Positions 1 to 5,197 of a DNA stretch of 5,197 nucleotides are shown piece after piece. Within the stretch, counting starts at the first letter, position 1; each line of letters starts with the position of its first letter. A program made the translations under genes and the position numbers. The DNA comes from Gammaproteobacteria bacterium (lineage in GTDB: Bacteria > Pseudomonadota > Gammaproteobacteria > UBA6429 > Thiohalophilaceae). Location: positions 1-5,197 of the forward strand of contig JAOULB010000187.1 of NCBI GenBank assembly GCA_029882235.1. The letters run 5' to 3'. The notes beneath the pieces were generated by a model that ran no database searches, was not told where the DNA came from, and worked only from the letters and a program-made list of their open reading frames with translations.

Positions 1-249
1 TTCAGCGGGTCGTGGCAAGGTTGCTTCGACGGGTTGAATAATGATGCGACTGTTGTCCGCATTACCTAATACGGTCTGCACGGCATCCAGTATGGTTTGT
101 TGCTTTTCCGGTCGCACCAGCATCCGTGTTGAGAGTCTGTTTTCATCCTCGGTTGCTACTGTCCAGCAATCCAGAATTTCATGTTGCTCAGCGATACTAT
201 GCAGTGTGTCGGCATGACCTTTATCGGTAAGGATTTCAATAATACGCAT
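1..249 (-). CDS. Probable DUF389 (TIGR00341-type) membrane protein, N-terminal fragment (partial, 3' end outside window)
   Basis: An open frame of 83 codons from an ATG, running to the window edge without a stop. The N-terminus MRIIEILTDKGHADTLHSIA, the following region around Asp-Cys-Trp (27-29), and the segment RIIIQPVEATLPRPAE (68-83) resemble the soluble N-terminal region of proteobacterial DUF389 proteins. These continue into several membrane helices; their function is not known to me. None of the membrane part lies in this window, so the call depends on remembered family similarity and could be wrong. The start is 2 nt after the DJ-1 family stop. No clear Shine-Dalgarno precedes it, so translation is probably coupled to the upstream gene. 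Low-complexity or foreign composition is not evident. Confidence 0.62.
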   Translation of the reverse strand, partial: MRIIEILTDKGHADTLHSIAEQHEILDCWTVATEDENRLSTRMLVRPEKQQTILDAVQTVLGNADNSRIIIQPVEATLPRPAE

Positions 250-251
250 AT

Positions 252-809
252 TTATGCCGCCGGTCTCTGTAGGGGTGCTTCAACTTCATTGCGATTGTCT
301 TTGCCTGCCAGTAACTCAATCAGACAAAGGGCAAAATCCATTGCCGTACCGGGACCACGAGAGGTGACAATGTTGCCATCGATGACAACAGCCTGTTCCT
401 GGTATTCGATACCCGCCATATCTTCTGCTGGGATCGAACCAGGAAAACTGGTGGCCTGTTTATTTTTTAAAATACCCGCACGTGCAAGCACCTTGGGCGC
501 AGCACAAATTGCGCATACATACTTACCCGCTGTATTCATCTTATGAATAAGATCATGGATGCGTGGATCGGCATTGAGATGATCGGCACCGGGCAGACCA
601 CCGGGTAACACCAGCATGTCATAGTCCTGTTGCAAGGCCTGATCGAGTGTTAGTTTGGGTACCAACATCATGCCACGGCTAGCGGTGACAACCTGATCAT
701 CCAGCCCTGCCGTCACTACATTAAAACCGGCACGGGTGAGTAGATCAGTAATGCTTACGGCTTCGAGTTCTTCGCAGCCTTGTGCCAGCGGAACGAGGAT
801 GTTTGCCAT
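252..809 (-). CDS. yajL: DJ-1/YajL family protein (DJ-1/PfpI superfamily)
   Basis: Cytoplasmic protein of the DJ-1 clade. Members have been reported as oxidative-stress chaperones, glyoxalases and deglycases; which activity applies here cannot be read from sequence. The product is 185 residues, slightly shorter than E. coli YajL (196). The reactive-cysteine site is intact: Glu16 in GCEELEAV (equivalent to DJ-1 Glu18) and the nucleophile-elbow Cys102 in AICAAP (equivalent to Cys106). Other family marks are VLPGGLPGA (67-75), SFPGSIPAED (121-130) and TSRGPGTAMDF (149-159). An additional Cys99 creates a CxxC at the elbow. The start is well supported by AAGGAG six bases upstream, located inside the end of the deacetylase gene, so the two coding regions overlap by 55 bp. 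The DUF389 gene starts 2 nt after its stop. The yajL label reflects the close motif match to YajL; strict orthology is not shown. Confidence 0.93.
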   Translation of the reverse strand: MANILVPLAQGCEELEAVSITDLLTRAGFNVVTAGLDDQVVTASRGMMLVPKLTLDQALQQDYDMLVLPGGLPGADHLNADPRIHDLIHKMNTAGKYVCAICAAPKVLARAGILKNKQATSFPGSIPAEDMAGIEYQEQAVVIDGNIVTSRGPGTAMDFALCLIELLAGKDNRNEVEAPLQRPAA

Positions 810-1576
810 GCCAATCTCCTTTGCTTACGAATCTGAATAAGCTCTGAAACAGGCACCAATTTTATACCTATTTCAGCGAGATGGGGCAGTGATTGTTCTA
901 GCACGGCTAATGTTTCCGGATGGGGATGGCCAATCGCTACGGCGCTGCCATAACGTCGTGCGCGTTTAAGCAGTCGTTGAAACTGATTTTTAATATTGGC
1001 GGTTGTCAATTCATGATCCAGAAAAATATCGCGACTAGCATTAAGAATGCCATGCTGGTTCGCCTTGTGCATGGCCTGACTTTGTTGTGTGGTACGACTA
1101 TCAACAAAATAAAAATTGTCTTTTTGGCTCAGGCTGTGCATTAACCAGTTCATCGCCTCTGCATCACGCGTTAGACGACTACCCATATGGTTGTTAAGCC
1201 CACGCGCAAACGGGACGGCCTGAATACTTTTCATTAACGTCTGCTCGAACTGTAAGCGCTGCATGCCGACACTCAGCCCGCCGCGTCCCATGGCCTTGCC
1301 ACTGATGGGCTCCATCGGCATATGTACCATCACTTCTTTATTTAATAGCCAGGCCTGACGTGCCAGGCTGTCGGCGTGACGTGTATGCGGCAAAAAGGAA
1401 CAGGTCACCGGCCAGGGCAGATGTACGACGCGTTTACTCGCACGATAACGATGACCAAGATCATCGATAATAATGCTGATGACCGGTTGAAAAATATCAG
1501 GGGAGGGGAGGCTATCTTCGGCTCGGGTATGAGCAGAAATTAAGAGCAGACAGACTATCAGCCATCGTCTCAGCAT
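755..1576 (-). CDS. yibQ: Divergent polysaccharide deacetylase family protein (YibQ/DUF610 type), secreted
   Basis: Exported protein of the divergent polysaccharide deacetylase family (E. coli YibQ), which shares the NodB-like barrel fold. The substrate is not established for the family, so a deacetylase activity on peptidoglycan or another glycan is inference. The product is 273 residues. A signal peptide is visible at 1-19 (MLRRWLIVCLLLISAHTRA). Core motifs follow in order: IIIDDLG (35-41, acidic pair Asp38/Asp39), VMVHMPMEP (82-90), GLNNHMGSR (126-134), FVDSRTT (157-163), DIFLDHE (183-189) and IGHPHPET (215-222). The His and Asp residues are those expected to coordinate a metal. The core ends near residue 250, and a basic tail of about 23 residues follows. 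Its last 18 codons overlap the DJ-1 family gene. The ATG start has only a weak GGGA upstream. It sits 100 nt after ctpA, in the usual gammaproteobacterial order after envC and ctpA. Confidence 0.92.
   Translation of the reverse strand: MLRRWLIVCLLLISAHTRAEDSLPSPDIFQPVISIIIDDLGHRYRASKRVVHLPWPVTCSFLPHTRHADSLARQAWLLNKEVMVHMPMEPISGKAMGRGGLSVGMQRLQFEQTLMKSIQAVPFARGLNNHMGSRLTRDAEAMNWLMHSLSQKDNFYFVDSRTTQQSQAMHKANQHGILNASRDIFLDHELTTANIKNQFQRLLKRARRYGSAVAIGHPHPETLAVLEQSLPHLAEIGIKLVPVSELIQIRKQRRLAWQTSSFRWHKAAKNSKP
816..821 (-). promoter_or_regulatory. Strong ribosome binding site of the DJ-1 family gene, inside the deacetylase gene
   Basis: On the minus strand the sequence AAAGGAGATTGGCATG carries a near-perfect Shine-Dalgarno, AAGGAG, six bases before the ATG at 809. 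It lies within the deacetylase coding sequence and fixes the DJ-1 gene start, showing that the 55-bp overlap is real rather than an over-extended frame. Confidence 0.85.
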
Positions 1577-1605
1577 AATATCCCGATTGTTATTATTATT
1601 CTCGG

Positions 1606-1644
1606 CTTCGCGCCCGTTAAACTAATCCATTAGTTGACGCGAAG
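1606..1644 (-). repeat. Nested inverted repeat in the ctpA-deacetylase gap
   Basis: Outer arms CTTCGCG (1606-1612) and CGCGAAG (1638-1644) enclose inner arms AACTAAT (1620-1626) and ATTAGTT (1629-1635), giving one long stem with an asymmetric internal loop. In the transcript an AATAATAATAAC stretch follows, not a T-run, so it does not look like a rho-independent terminator. Together with the neighbouring palindrome it fills most of the 100-nt gap and could modulate read-through from ctpA into the deacetylase gene. Confidence 0.5.
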
Positions 1645-1651
1645 AGTCTGA

Positions 1652-1668
1652 TCCAGTTATTAACTGGA
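1652..1668 (-). repeat. Short palindrome just after ctpA
   Basis: The sequence CCAGTTATTAACTGG (1653-1667), extended by one pair on each side, is a near-perfect palindrome with a tight central loop, 8 nt after the ctpA stop. The transcript continues ATCAGACTC with no T-run. A role in mRNA 3' stability or as a binding site is possible; intrinsic termination is not supported. Confidence 0.4.
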
Positions 1669-1676
1669 ATCAAGTA

Positions 1677-2987
1677 TTATTTTTTGCTGGCACTATTGAG
1701 TAGATGTAAACCTTTCAACAAGTTTAAGGCTTCATAAAGTGCGTAATCTTCTTTCGCCAGATTTATTCGGGCATTACGTGCATTTTTAGCATCATTCTCT
1801 TTACTTTTTTTATCGGTATCATTTTCCAGATGCTTTTTCAGATCCGCTTCCTTAATCCGATCAAAATTTTTGCCATTTTCTGATACTTTCAGATTATCCA
1901 GCACAATATCGGGCTCGATCCCTTTGGCCTGAATAGAGCGACCTAATGGGGTGTAATAACGCGCGGTGGTTAACTTAATTGCAGTCTGATTACCCAGAGG
2001 CACAACCGTTTGCACAGAACCTTTACCAAAGGTTTTTTCACCCATAATGACGGCACGTTTATGATCCTGTAATGCACCGGCAACAATCTCTGAGGCCGAG
2101 GCAGAACCGGCATTGACCAGTACAACAATTGGCGCGCCCTTGGTCATGTCCAGTGGTGTAGCCTTATGGCTCAGTTGATCAGATTTGGTTCGACCCTTAA
2201 CACTGACAATGCCACCTTTAGTTAAGAAGGTATCCGAAACAGTAACGGCAGAATCAAGTAGACCGCCAGGATTGTTACGCAGATCCAGTACCAGTCCTTT
2301 GAGTTTGCCCTTGTTGTCTTTCGTTAATTTACTAATCGCCTTACGCAGATCTTTAGTTGTGCGCTGCTGGAACTGCGAAATACGGACATATCCATAACCC
2401 TTATCGAGTTCTTTGCTGCGCACACTCTTGACGCGAATCTTGTCGCGCTTAACCGGAATCTCAAGTGGCTTGTCTTCACCTTCACGCACAATCATGAGTT
2501 TGATTTCAGTGCCGGGTTTACCGCGCATGATCTTCACGGCTTCATCCAGACTCATGCCTTTCACTGGCGTATCACCCAGACGAATAATCAGATCACCGGC
2601 TTTAATGCCGGCCTTTTGTGCCGGTGTATCATCAATGGGTGAGATAACCTTTACAAAGCCATCTTGCATACCCACCACAATACCCAGGCCACCAAACTCA
2701 CCCGAGGTACCGACGCGCAATTCTTTAAATGAAGACTGATCAAGATAAGAGGAATGGGGATCAAGCCCGGTCAACATGCCGCGAATGGCATTTTCAAGCA
2801 GGGTTTTATCCGGGATATCTTCAACGTAATTGTCTTTAATCTTGCCGAAGACTTCACTGAGGGTGCGAATATCTTCCAGTGGCAGGGTATTGGCACGCTT
2901 GGCCGAAACACTTTGGCCAACACCAATCATAACACCGAGCACCAGGCCGGCAAAAACAAGCAAGAATTTACGTGTAAAAGAGTTCAT
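1677..2987 (-). CDS. ctpA: Carboxy-terminal processing serine protease (S41 family, PDZ domain), CtpA/Prc type
   Basis: Periplasmic, membrane-anchored or exported S41 protease that cleaves proteins from their C-terminal ends. In Pseudomonas aeruginosa, CtpA with the lipoprotein LbcA degrades peptidoglycan cross-link hydrolases; a similar role here is inference. The product is 436 residues from this start. An N-terminal signal or anchor lies at about 3-29 (RKFLLVFAGLVLGVMIG, then QSVSA). It is followed by a helical region with GMLTGLDPHSSYL (about 70-82), a PDZ domain at about 92-175 (GEFGGLGI, GIKAGDLI), and the protease core with LDLRNNPGGLL (about 234-244). The catalytic Ser297 sits in GSASASEI, Lys322 and Gln326 in KTFGKGSVQ. 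Serine-lysine spacing is 25 residues, as in Prc and CtpB, so it should be active. A Lys/Asn/Asp-rich linker (about 370-412) precedes a C-terminal helix. The start at 2987 has AGGA six bases upstream. A longer form from 3029 adds 14 residues with no ribosome binding site. Confidence 0.95.
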   Translation of the reverse strand: MNSFTRKFLLVFAGLVLGVMIGVGQSVSAKRANTLPLEDIRTLSEVFGKIKDNYVEDIPDKTLLENAIRGMLTGLDPHSSYLDQSSFKELRVGTSGEFGGLGIVVGMQDGFVKVISPIDDTPAQKAGIKAGDLIIRLGDTPVKGMSLDEAVKIMRGKPGTEIKLMIVREGEDKPLEIPVKRDKIRVKSVRSKELDKGYGYVRISQFQQRTTKDLRKAISKLTKDNKGKLKGLVLDLRNNPGGLLDSAVTVSDTFLTKGGIVSVKGRTKSDQLSHKATPLDMTKGAPIVVLVNAGSASASEIVAGALQDHKRAVIMGEKTFGKGSVQTVVPLGNQTAIKLTTARYYTPLGRSIQAKGIEPDIVLDNLKVSENGKNFDRIKEADLKKHLENDTDKKSKENDAKNARNARINLAKEDYALYEALNLLKGLHLLNSASKK

Positions 2988-2993
2988 TAAGGA

Positions 2994-2997
2994 TCCT
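2994..2997 (-). promoter_or_regulatory. Ribosome binding site deciding the ctpA start
   Basis: The minus strand reads TTAGGATCCTTAATG, with AGGA six bases before the ATG at 2987. The two in-frame ATGs further upstream (3029 and 3017) have no purine-rich element at the right distance. The signal-anchor sequence also begins naturally from 2987. Confidence 0.65.
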
Positions 2998-3032
2998 AAG
3001 TTCGGGTCGCTGTTCATGGACAACGACATTTC

Positions 3033-3062
3033 ATAATAGTTTTGCTGATACTACACTAACAA
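3033..3062 (-). promoter_or_regulatory. Possible sigma70-type promoter for ctpA
   Basis: On the minus strand, TTGTTA (3062-3057, four of six matches to TTGACA) is followed after 18 bases by TATTAT (3038-3033, five of six matches to TATAAT). A transcript would begin near 3026. That is just past the ATG at 3029 and about 40 nt before the ATG at 2987, which agrees with the shorter ctpA start. This is a consensus match only; envC read-through is an equally possible source of ctpA mRNA. Confidence 0.35.
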
Positions 3063-3076
3063 TATAAGGCATGACA

Positions 3077-3093
3077 CCCTATATAAGATAGGG
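3077..3093 (-). repeat. Stem-loop in the envC-ctpA gap
   Basis: Arms CCCTAT (3077-3082) and ATAGGG (3088-3093) pair exactly around a 5-base loop, 16 nt after the envC stop. No T-run follows on either strand, so this is not a standard intrinsic terminator. It may protect the envC mRNA 3' end or mark a processing point between envC and ctpA. It lies just upstream of the candidate ctpA promoter. Confidence 0.45.
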
Positions 3094-3108
3094 CATGGTC
3101 GGGCTTTT

Positions 3109-4317
3109 TCAACTTCGCCGTTTGCGACACCATCGATTTGGATTGCTGGGCTGGCCCTTATGTCGAATTTCGAAATACACACCACTATGTTTTTGACCAC
3201 CACTATTACCAACTGTGGCAATCACTTCATCGCTATCGACCCAATCGCCCGTTTCCTTTAACAGGCTTTGATTATGGCCATACAGACTCATATAACCCTG
3301 ACCATGATCGATAATGACCAGCAGGCCATAACCGCGTAACCAGTCGGCATAGGCAATACGCCCATGAGAAACCGCTCTGATATTACGGCCAGGTTTCGAA
3401 TTGATGATCACACCATTCCATTTAACCATACTCGTACCGCGTTTACGGCCAAACAGCTGCTTAATTTTACCTTGTACTGGCCACTGCAATTGACCACGCA
3501 ACTTCGCAAAGCTTTTCCGATTCGCCTTACTGACCTTCATCTCAGGAATGGCTTCACGAATTGTGTTTAACAGCTTTTGTAGTTGCTGCTCATCTTCCAG
3601 TAATTGCTGCAGAGAACCCGTTTTATCTTTCAGGGAGCTCTCAAGCCTGGCAACGATGACACTACGCTGTTGAGATGCGTCTTCGAGCTCAACTTTCTTC
3701 AGCTGGTTTTCCTGTTGTAATCGAGTCAGGCGTTTCTTTTCCTGTTCTATATCGGCCTTAACCTGATTCACACTGGCCAATACAGTTCTGGCCTTATTGA
3801 TACGATCACTGCGCGTGCGATTAAAGTAGTCATAGTAGGTCATGGTTCGACCTGCAGCGGCCGGGTTTTCCTGACTCAGGAGAAGTTTCAAATAGGCCTG
3901 CTGGCCCATCATATAAGAGACACGTAATTGCCGAGATAAAATCTGCTGCTGGATTTTTAGATCAGTCTCATACTTGCGTTTATCGCGATAAAGTTCCTCC
4001 AATCGGCGATCCTGTTTACGCAGGCGATACTTGATGTAAGTGAGTTCCTTATTATGTTTACCAATCTTGAGCTCAATATCGCGCAGCCTGTTACGTTCTT
4101 TATCGTGTTTGTTGCGTGTTTTGTTGAGGTCGCCGCGTATTTGTTGAATACGTTTTTTAAGATGTTGCAGTTGCTCGGCCGCTTCTTCACGTTCATCGTC
4201 ATCAAGATTGGCAATACTGCTCGAAGGAACACACCAGACAAGCGTGCTGAGGAGAAAAATCAAGACTCTGGAAAAGCGTCTGTTTACTGTAGTTATATGA
4301 GGTAAACAGACGGACAT
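3109..4317 (-). CDS. envC: Murein hydrolase activator EnvC (coiled coil plus degenerate LytM/M23 domain)
   Basis: Predicted periplasmic activator of N-acetylmuramoyl-L-alanine amidases (AmiA/AmiB type) at the division septum, controlled in E. coli by FtsEX. The product is 402 residues. It has a signal peptide (basic NRRFSR, hydrophobic VLIFLLSTLVW, likely cleavage after SSSIA near residue 36). A long charged coiled coil spans about 40-261, and a LytM domain spans about 276-395. The domain lacks the zinc site: the first His position is Trp310 in KWNGV, and the HxH motif is replaced by GVY in GVYFEIR. This degeneration is characteristic of EnvC and argues for an activator, not an enzyme. The C-terminus is basic (RWCRKRRS). 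The ATG at 4317 is chosen because it directly precedes the signal peptide and follows the gpmI stop by 7 nt. The frame could extend to a TTG at 4368 inside gpmI, but neither start has a clear Shine-Dalgarno. An 11-bp inverted repeat covers codons 2-15. Confidence 0.93.
   Translation of the reverse strand: MSVCLPHITTVNRRFSRVLIFLLSTLVWCVPSSSIANLDDDEREEAAEQLQHLKKRIQQIRGDLNKTRNKHDKERNRLRDIELKIGKHNKELTYIKYRLRKQDRRLEELYRDKRKYETDLKIQQQILSRQLRVSYMMGQQAYLKLLLSQENPAAAGRTMTYYDYFNRTRSDRINKARTVLASVNQVKADIEQEKKRLTRLQQENQLKKVELEDASQQRSVIVARLESSLKDKTGSLQQLLEDEQQLQKLLNTIREAIPEMKVSKANRKSFAKLRGQLQWPVQGKIKQLFGRKRGTSMVKWNGVIINSKPGRNIRAVSHGRIAYADWLRGYGLLVIIDHGQGYMSLYGHNQSLLKETGDWVDSDEVIATVGNSGGQKHSGVYFEIRHKGQPSNPNRWCRKRRS
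4277..4312 (-). repeat. Perfect 11-bp inverted repeat across envC codons 2-15
   Basis: The plus-strand arms CGTCTGTTTAC (4277-4287) and GTAAACAGACG (4302-4312) are exact reverse complements separated by 14 bases. In the mRNA they form a stem starting two bases after the envC start codon. The stem could restrict ribosome access and tie envC translation to gpmI, or the palindrome could be a protein-binding site. A weak CTTTTCC follows the stem in the transcript, too short for a convincing terminator. Confidence 0.75.
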
Positions 4318-4324
4318 GCGGGAA

Positions 4325-5197
4325 TCAGGATTCGTTATCCGCGGCAACTTCTTCCTTTGCCTCTTCAAGCAGATTATGGCCCGTCATTTCATTCGGTTGA
4401 TCCAGCCCCATTAAATAGAGCATGGTTGGCGCAATATCAGAGAGTGAACCACCATTACTAAACTCTAATGGCTGATCACCAATATAGATTAATGGCACAG
4501 GATTCGTTGTATGCGCGGTATGGGCCTGACCGGTTTCCGGGTTTTTCATTAATTCGGCATTACCATGATCGGCGGTGACCAGTAACTCGCCCCCGGCCTG
4601 TAGAATAGATTCAACTACGCGTCCCAGACACTCATCCAGTGCTTCAATGGCCTGGACTGTGGCATCGAAATTACCCGAGTGGCCGACCATATCGGGATTG
4701 GCAAAATTACAGATAATGGTGTCGTACTGACCACTAGTCACGGCCATAATGATTTTATCCGTAACGGTTGGCGCATTCATCGCCGGCTGTAAATCATAGG
4801 TGGCAACATTGGGAGAGTCGATCAGAACACGATCTTCAAAATCAAATGGCTCTTCGCGGCCTCCATTAAAAAAGAAGGTCACGTGCGCATATTTTTCGGT
4901 TTCAGCAATGCGCAGCTGATGCATACCCAGCTTGGAAATGTATTCACCAAAGACATTGTTTAAGCGATCAGGTGGATAGGCGACCGGTACATCGAAGTCG
5001 GCCTTGTATTCAGTCAGACTGGCAAAACTACCCAGCACCGGGACCTTGCCGCGATCAAATTCATTAAAGTCTGGCTCAATAAACGGGCGGGTGATCTGAC
5101 GGGCGCGATCAGAGCGATAGTTCATAAAAATAAGTACATCGCCATTTTCAATTTTTGCACATTGATGATCGGCAGGCACAATCGCAGTGGCCTTAAC
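4325..5197 (-). CDS. gpmI: 2,3-bisphosphoglycerate-independent phosphoglycerate mutase, C-terminal part (partial, 5' end outside window)
   Basis: Cytoplasmic glycolytic and gluconeogenic enzyme that interconverts 3- and 2-phosphoglycerate using two metal ions, usually manganese. The frame stays open to the window edge, so 290 residues are visible of a family length near 510. The N-terminal phosphatase half with the phosphoserine nucleophile is outside. Visible motifs, numbered from the first visible residue, are FMNYRSDRAR (about 24-33, substrate-binding arginines), EKYAHVTFFFNGG (about 101-113), PDMVGH (Asp169 and His173, metal ligands), TADHGNAE (Asp210 and His211, metal ligands) and HTAHTTNP (His226 or His229, remaining ligand). 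All the ligands expected in this half are present. After the usual end, around EMTGHNLL, there is an extra acidic tail of about 13 residues. The GTG at 5177-5179 is an internal valine codon, not a start. envC begins 7 nt after the stop, which suggests one transcript. Assignment is near certain from the strong similarity to GpmM/GpmI. Confidence 0.97.
   Translation of the reverse strand, partial: VKATAIVPADHQCAKIENGDVLIFMNYRSDRARQITRPFIEPDFNEFDRGKVPVLGSFASLTEYKADFDVPVAYPPDRLNNVFGEYISKLGMHQLRIAETEKYAHVTFFFNGGREEPFDFEDRVLIDSPNVATYDLQPAMNAPTVTDKIIMAVTSGQYDTIICNFANPDMVGHSGNFDATVQAIEALDECLGRVVESILQAGGELLVTADHGNAELMKNPETGQAHTAHTTNPVPLIYIGDQPLEFSNGGSLSDIAPTMLYLMGLDQPNEMTGHNLLEEAKEEVAADNES

Noticed and set aside
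181..546. 121-residue plus-strand open frame opposite the DJ-1 family gene
   Set aside because: It lies antisense to a well-supported gene, has no recognisable motif, and is best explained as the shadow of the minus-strand codons. The same applies to the plus-strand frames inside ctpA, envC and the deacetylase gene.
1545..1576. Possible lipobox in the deacetylase (Leu-Ile-Val-Cys at residues 6-9)
   Set aside because: The Cys sits inside the hydrophobic stretch after only eight residues, Val precedes it, and a better cleavage site (HTRA) occurs at residue 19.
1586..1618. Promoter directly upstream of the deacetylase gene (TTTAAC and AATAAT-like boxes)
   Set aside because: The -35 match is only three of six and the AAT repeat gives several equally good -10 registers, so the match is not informative.
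3077..3109. Intrinsic terminator after envC
   Set aside because: The hairpin is not followed by T residues in the envC direction. The AAAAAG run comes before the hairpin, and there is no opposing plus-strand gene to terminate.
4180..4240. Possible lipobox in EnvC (Leu-Val-Trp-Cys at the end of the hydrophobic segment)
   Set aside because: A lipobox needs a small residue (Gly, Ala or Ser) just before the Cys. Trp is not compatible, and a normal signal peptidase I site (SSSIA) follows.
3957..4241. 94-residue minus-strand frame within envC in another reading frame
   Set aside because: It overlaps the coiled-coil region of envC completely, shows no family motif, and has a composition consistent with an off-frame reading of Lys/Arg/Glu-rich codons.
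4325..4368. Longer EnvC starting at a TTG at 4366-4368
   Set aside because: It would put 17 charged, non-signal residues before the signal peptide, overlaps gpmI by 44 bp, and has no ribosome binding site. The ATG at 4317 is preferred, although its own ribosome site is also poor.
1..5197. A previously undescribed multi-gene system, mobile element, CRISPR array or phage remnant
   Set aside because: Five of the six genes belong to well-known families and the sixth is a partial probable DUF389 protein; the main block is in conserved housekeeping order. There are no transposase genes, direct repeats, integrase sites or composition shifts that I can see.

Overview
This 5.2 kb window looks like an ordinary chromosomal segment of a gammaproteobacterium with moderate G+C content. 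The assignment rests on the gene order gpmI - envC - ctpA - divergent polysaccharide deacetylase (yibQ type), which is typical of gammaproteobacteria such as Pseudomonas and, without ctpA, E. coli. It also rests on close motif-level resemblance to the E. coli GpmM, EnvC and YajL proteins as I remember them. The genus cannot be told from the sequence alone. All six genes lie on the minus strand, so transcription runs from high to low coordinates.

In transcription order, 5197-4325 is the C-terminal part of cofactor-independent phosphoglycerate mutase (gpmI), whose 5' part lies outside the window. 4317-3109 is envC, a periplasmic amidase activator with a coiled coil and a degenerate LytM domain. 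2987-1677 is ctpA, a carboxy-terminal processing protease with a PDZ domain and an intact Ser/Lys dyad. 1576-755 is a secreted divergent polysaccharide deacetylase. 809-252 is a DJ-1/YajL-family protein that overlaps the deacetylase gene by 55 bp. 249-1 is the N-terminal 83 residues of a probable DUF389 (TIGR00341-type) membrane protein that runs off the window.

Functionally, envC and ctpA (and probably the deacetylase) form a cell-envelope module. EnvC switches on septal peptidoglycan amidases, CtpA-type proteases trim or destroy periplasmic proteins including peptidoglycan hydrolases, and the YibQ-like protein is an exported member of a carbohydrate-deacetylase fold. gpmI (glycolysis) is a conserved neighbour rather than a pathway partner. 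The DJ-1 and DUF389 genes are tightly packed behind the module and are probably translationally coupled.

The non-coding sequence consists of two short gaps (2988-3108 and 1577-1676) and a 7-nt gpmI/envC junction. No gene-free stretch exceeds 300 bases. The most notable structure is a perfect 11-bp inverted repeat starting two bases after the envC start codon. It could fold in the mRNA and make envC initiation depend on gpmI translation. Stem-loops in the other gaps and a plausible promoter for ctpA are also noted. I found no RNA genes, mobile elements, CRISPR arrays or signs of a novel multi-gene system.
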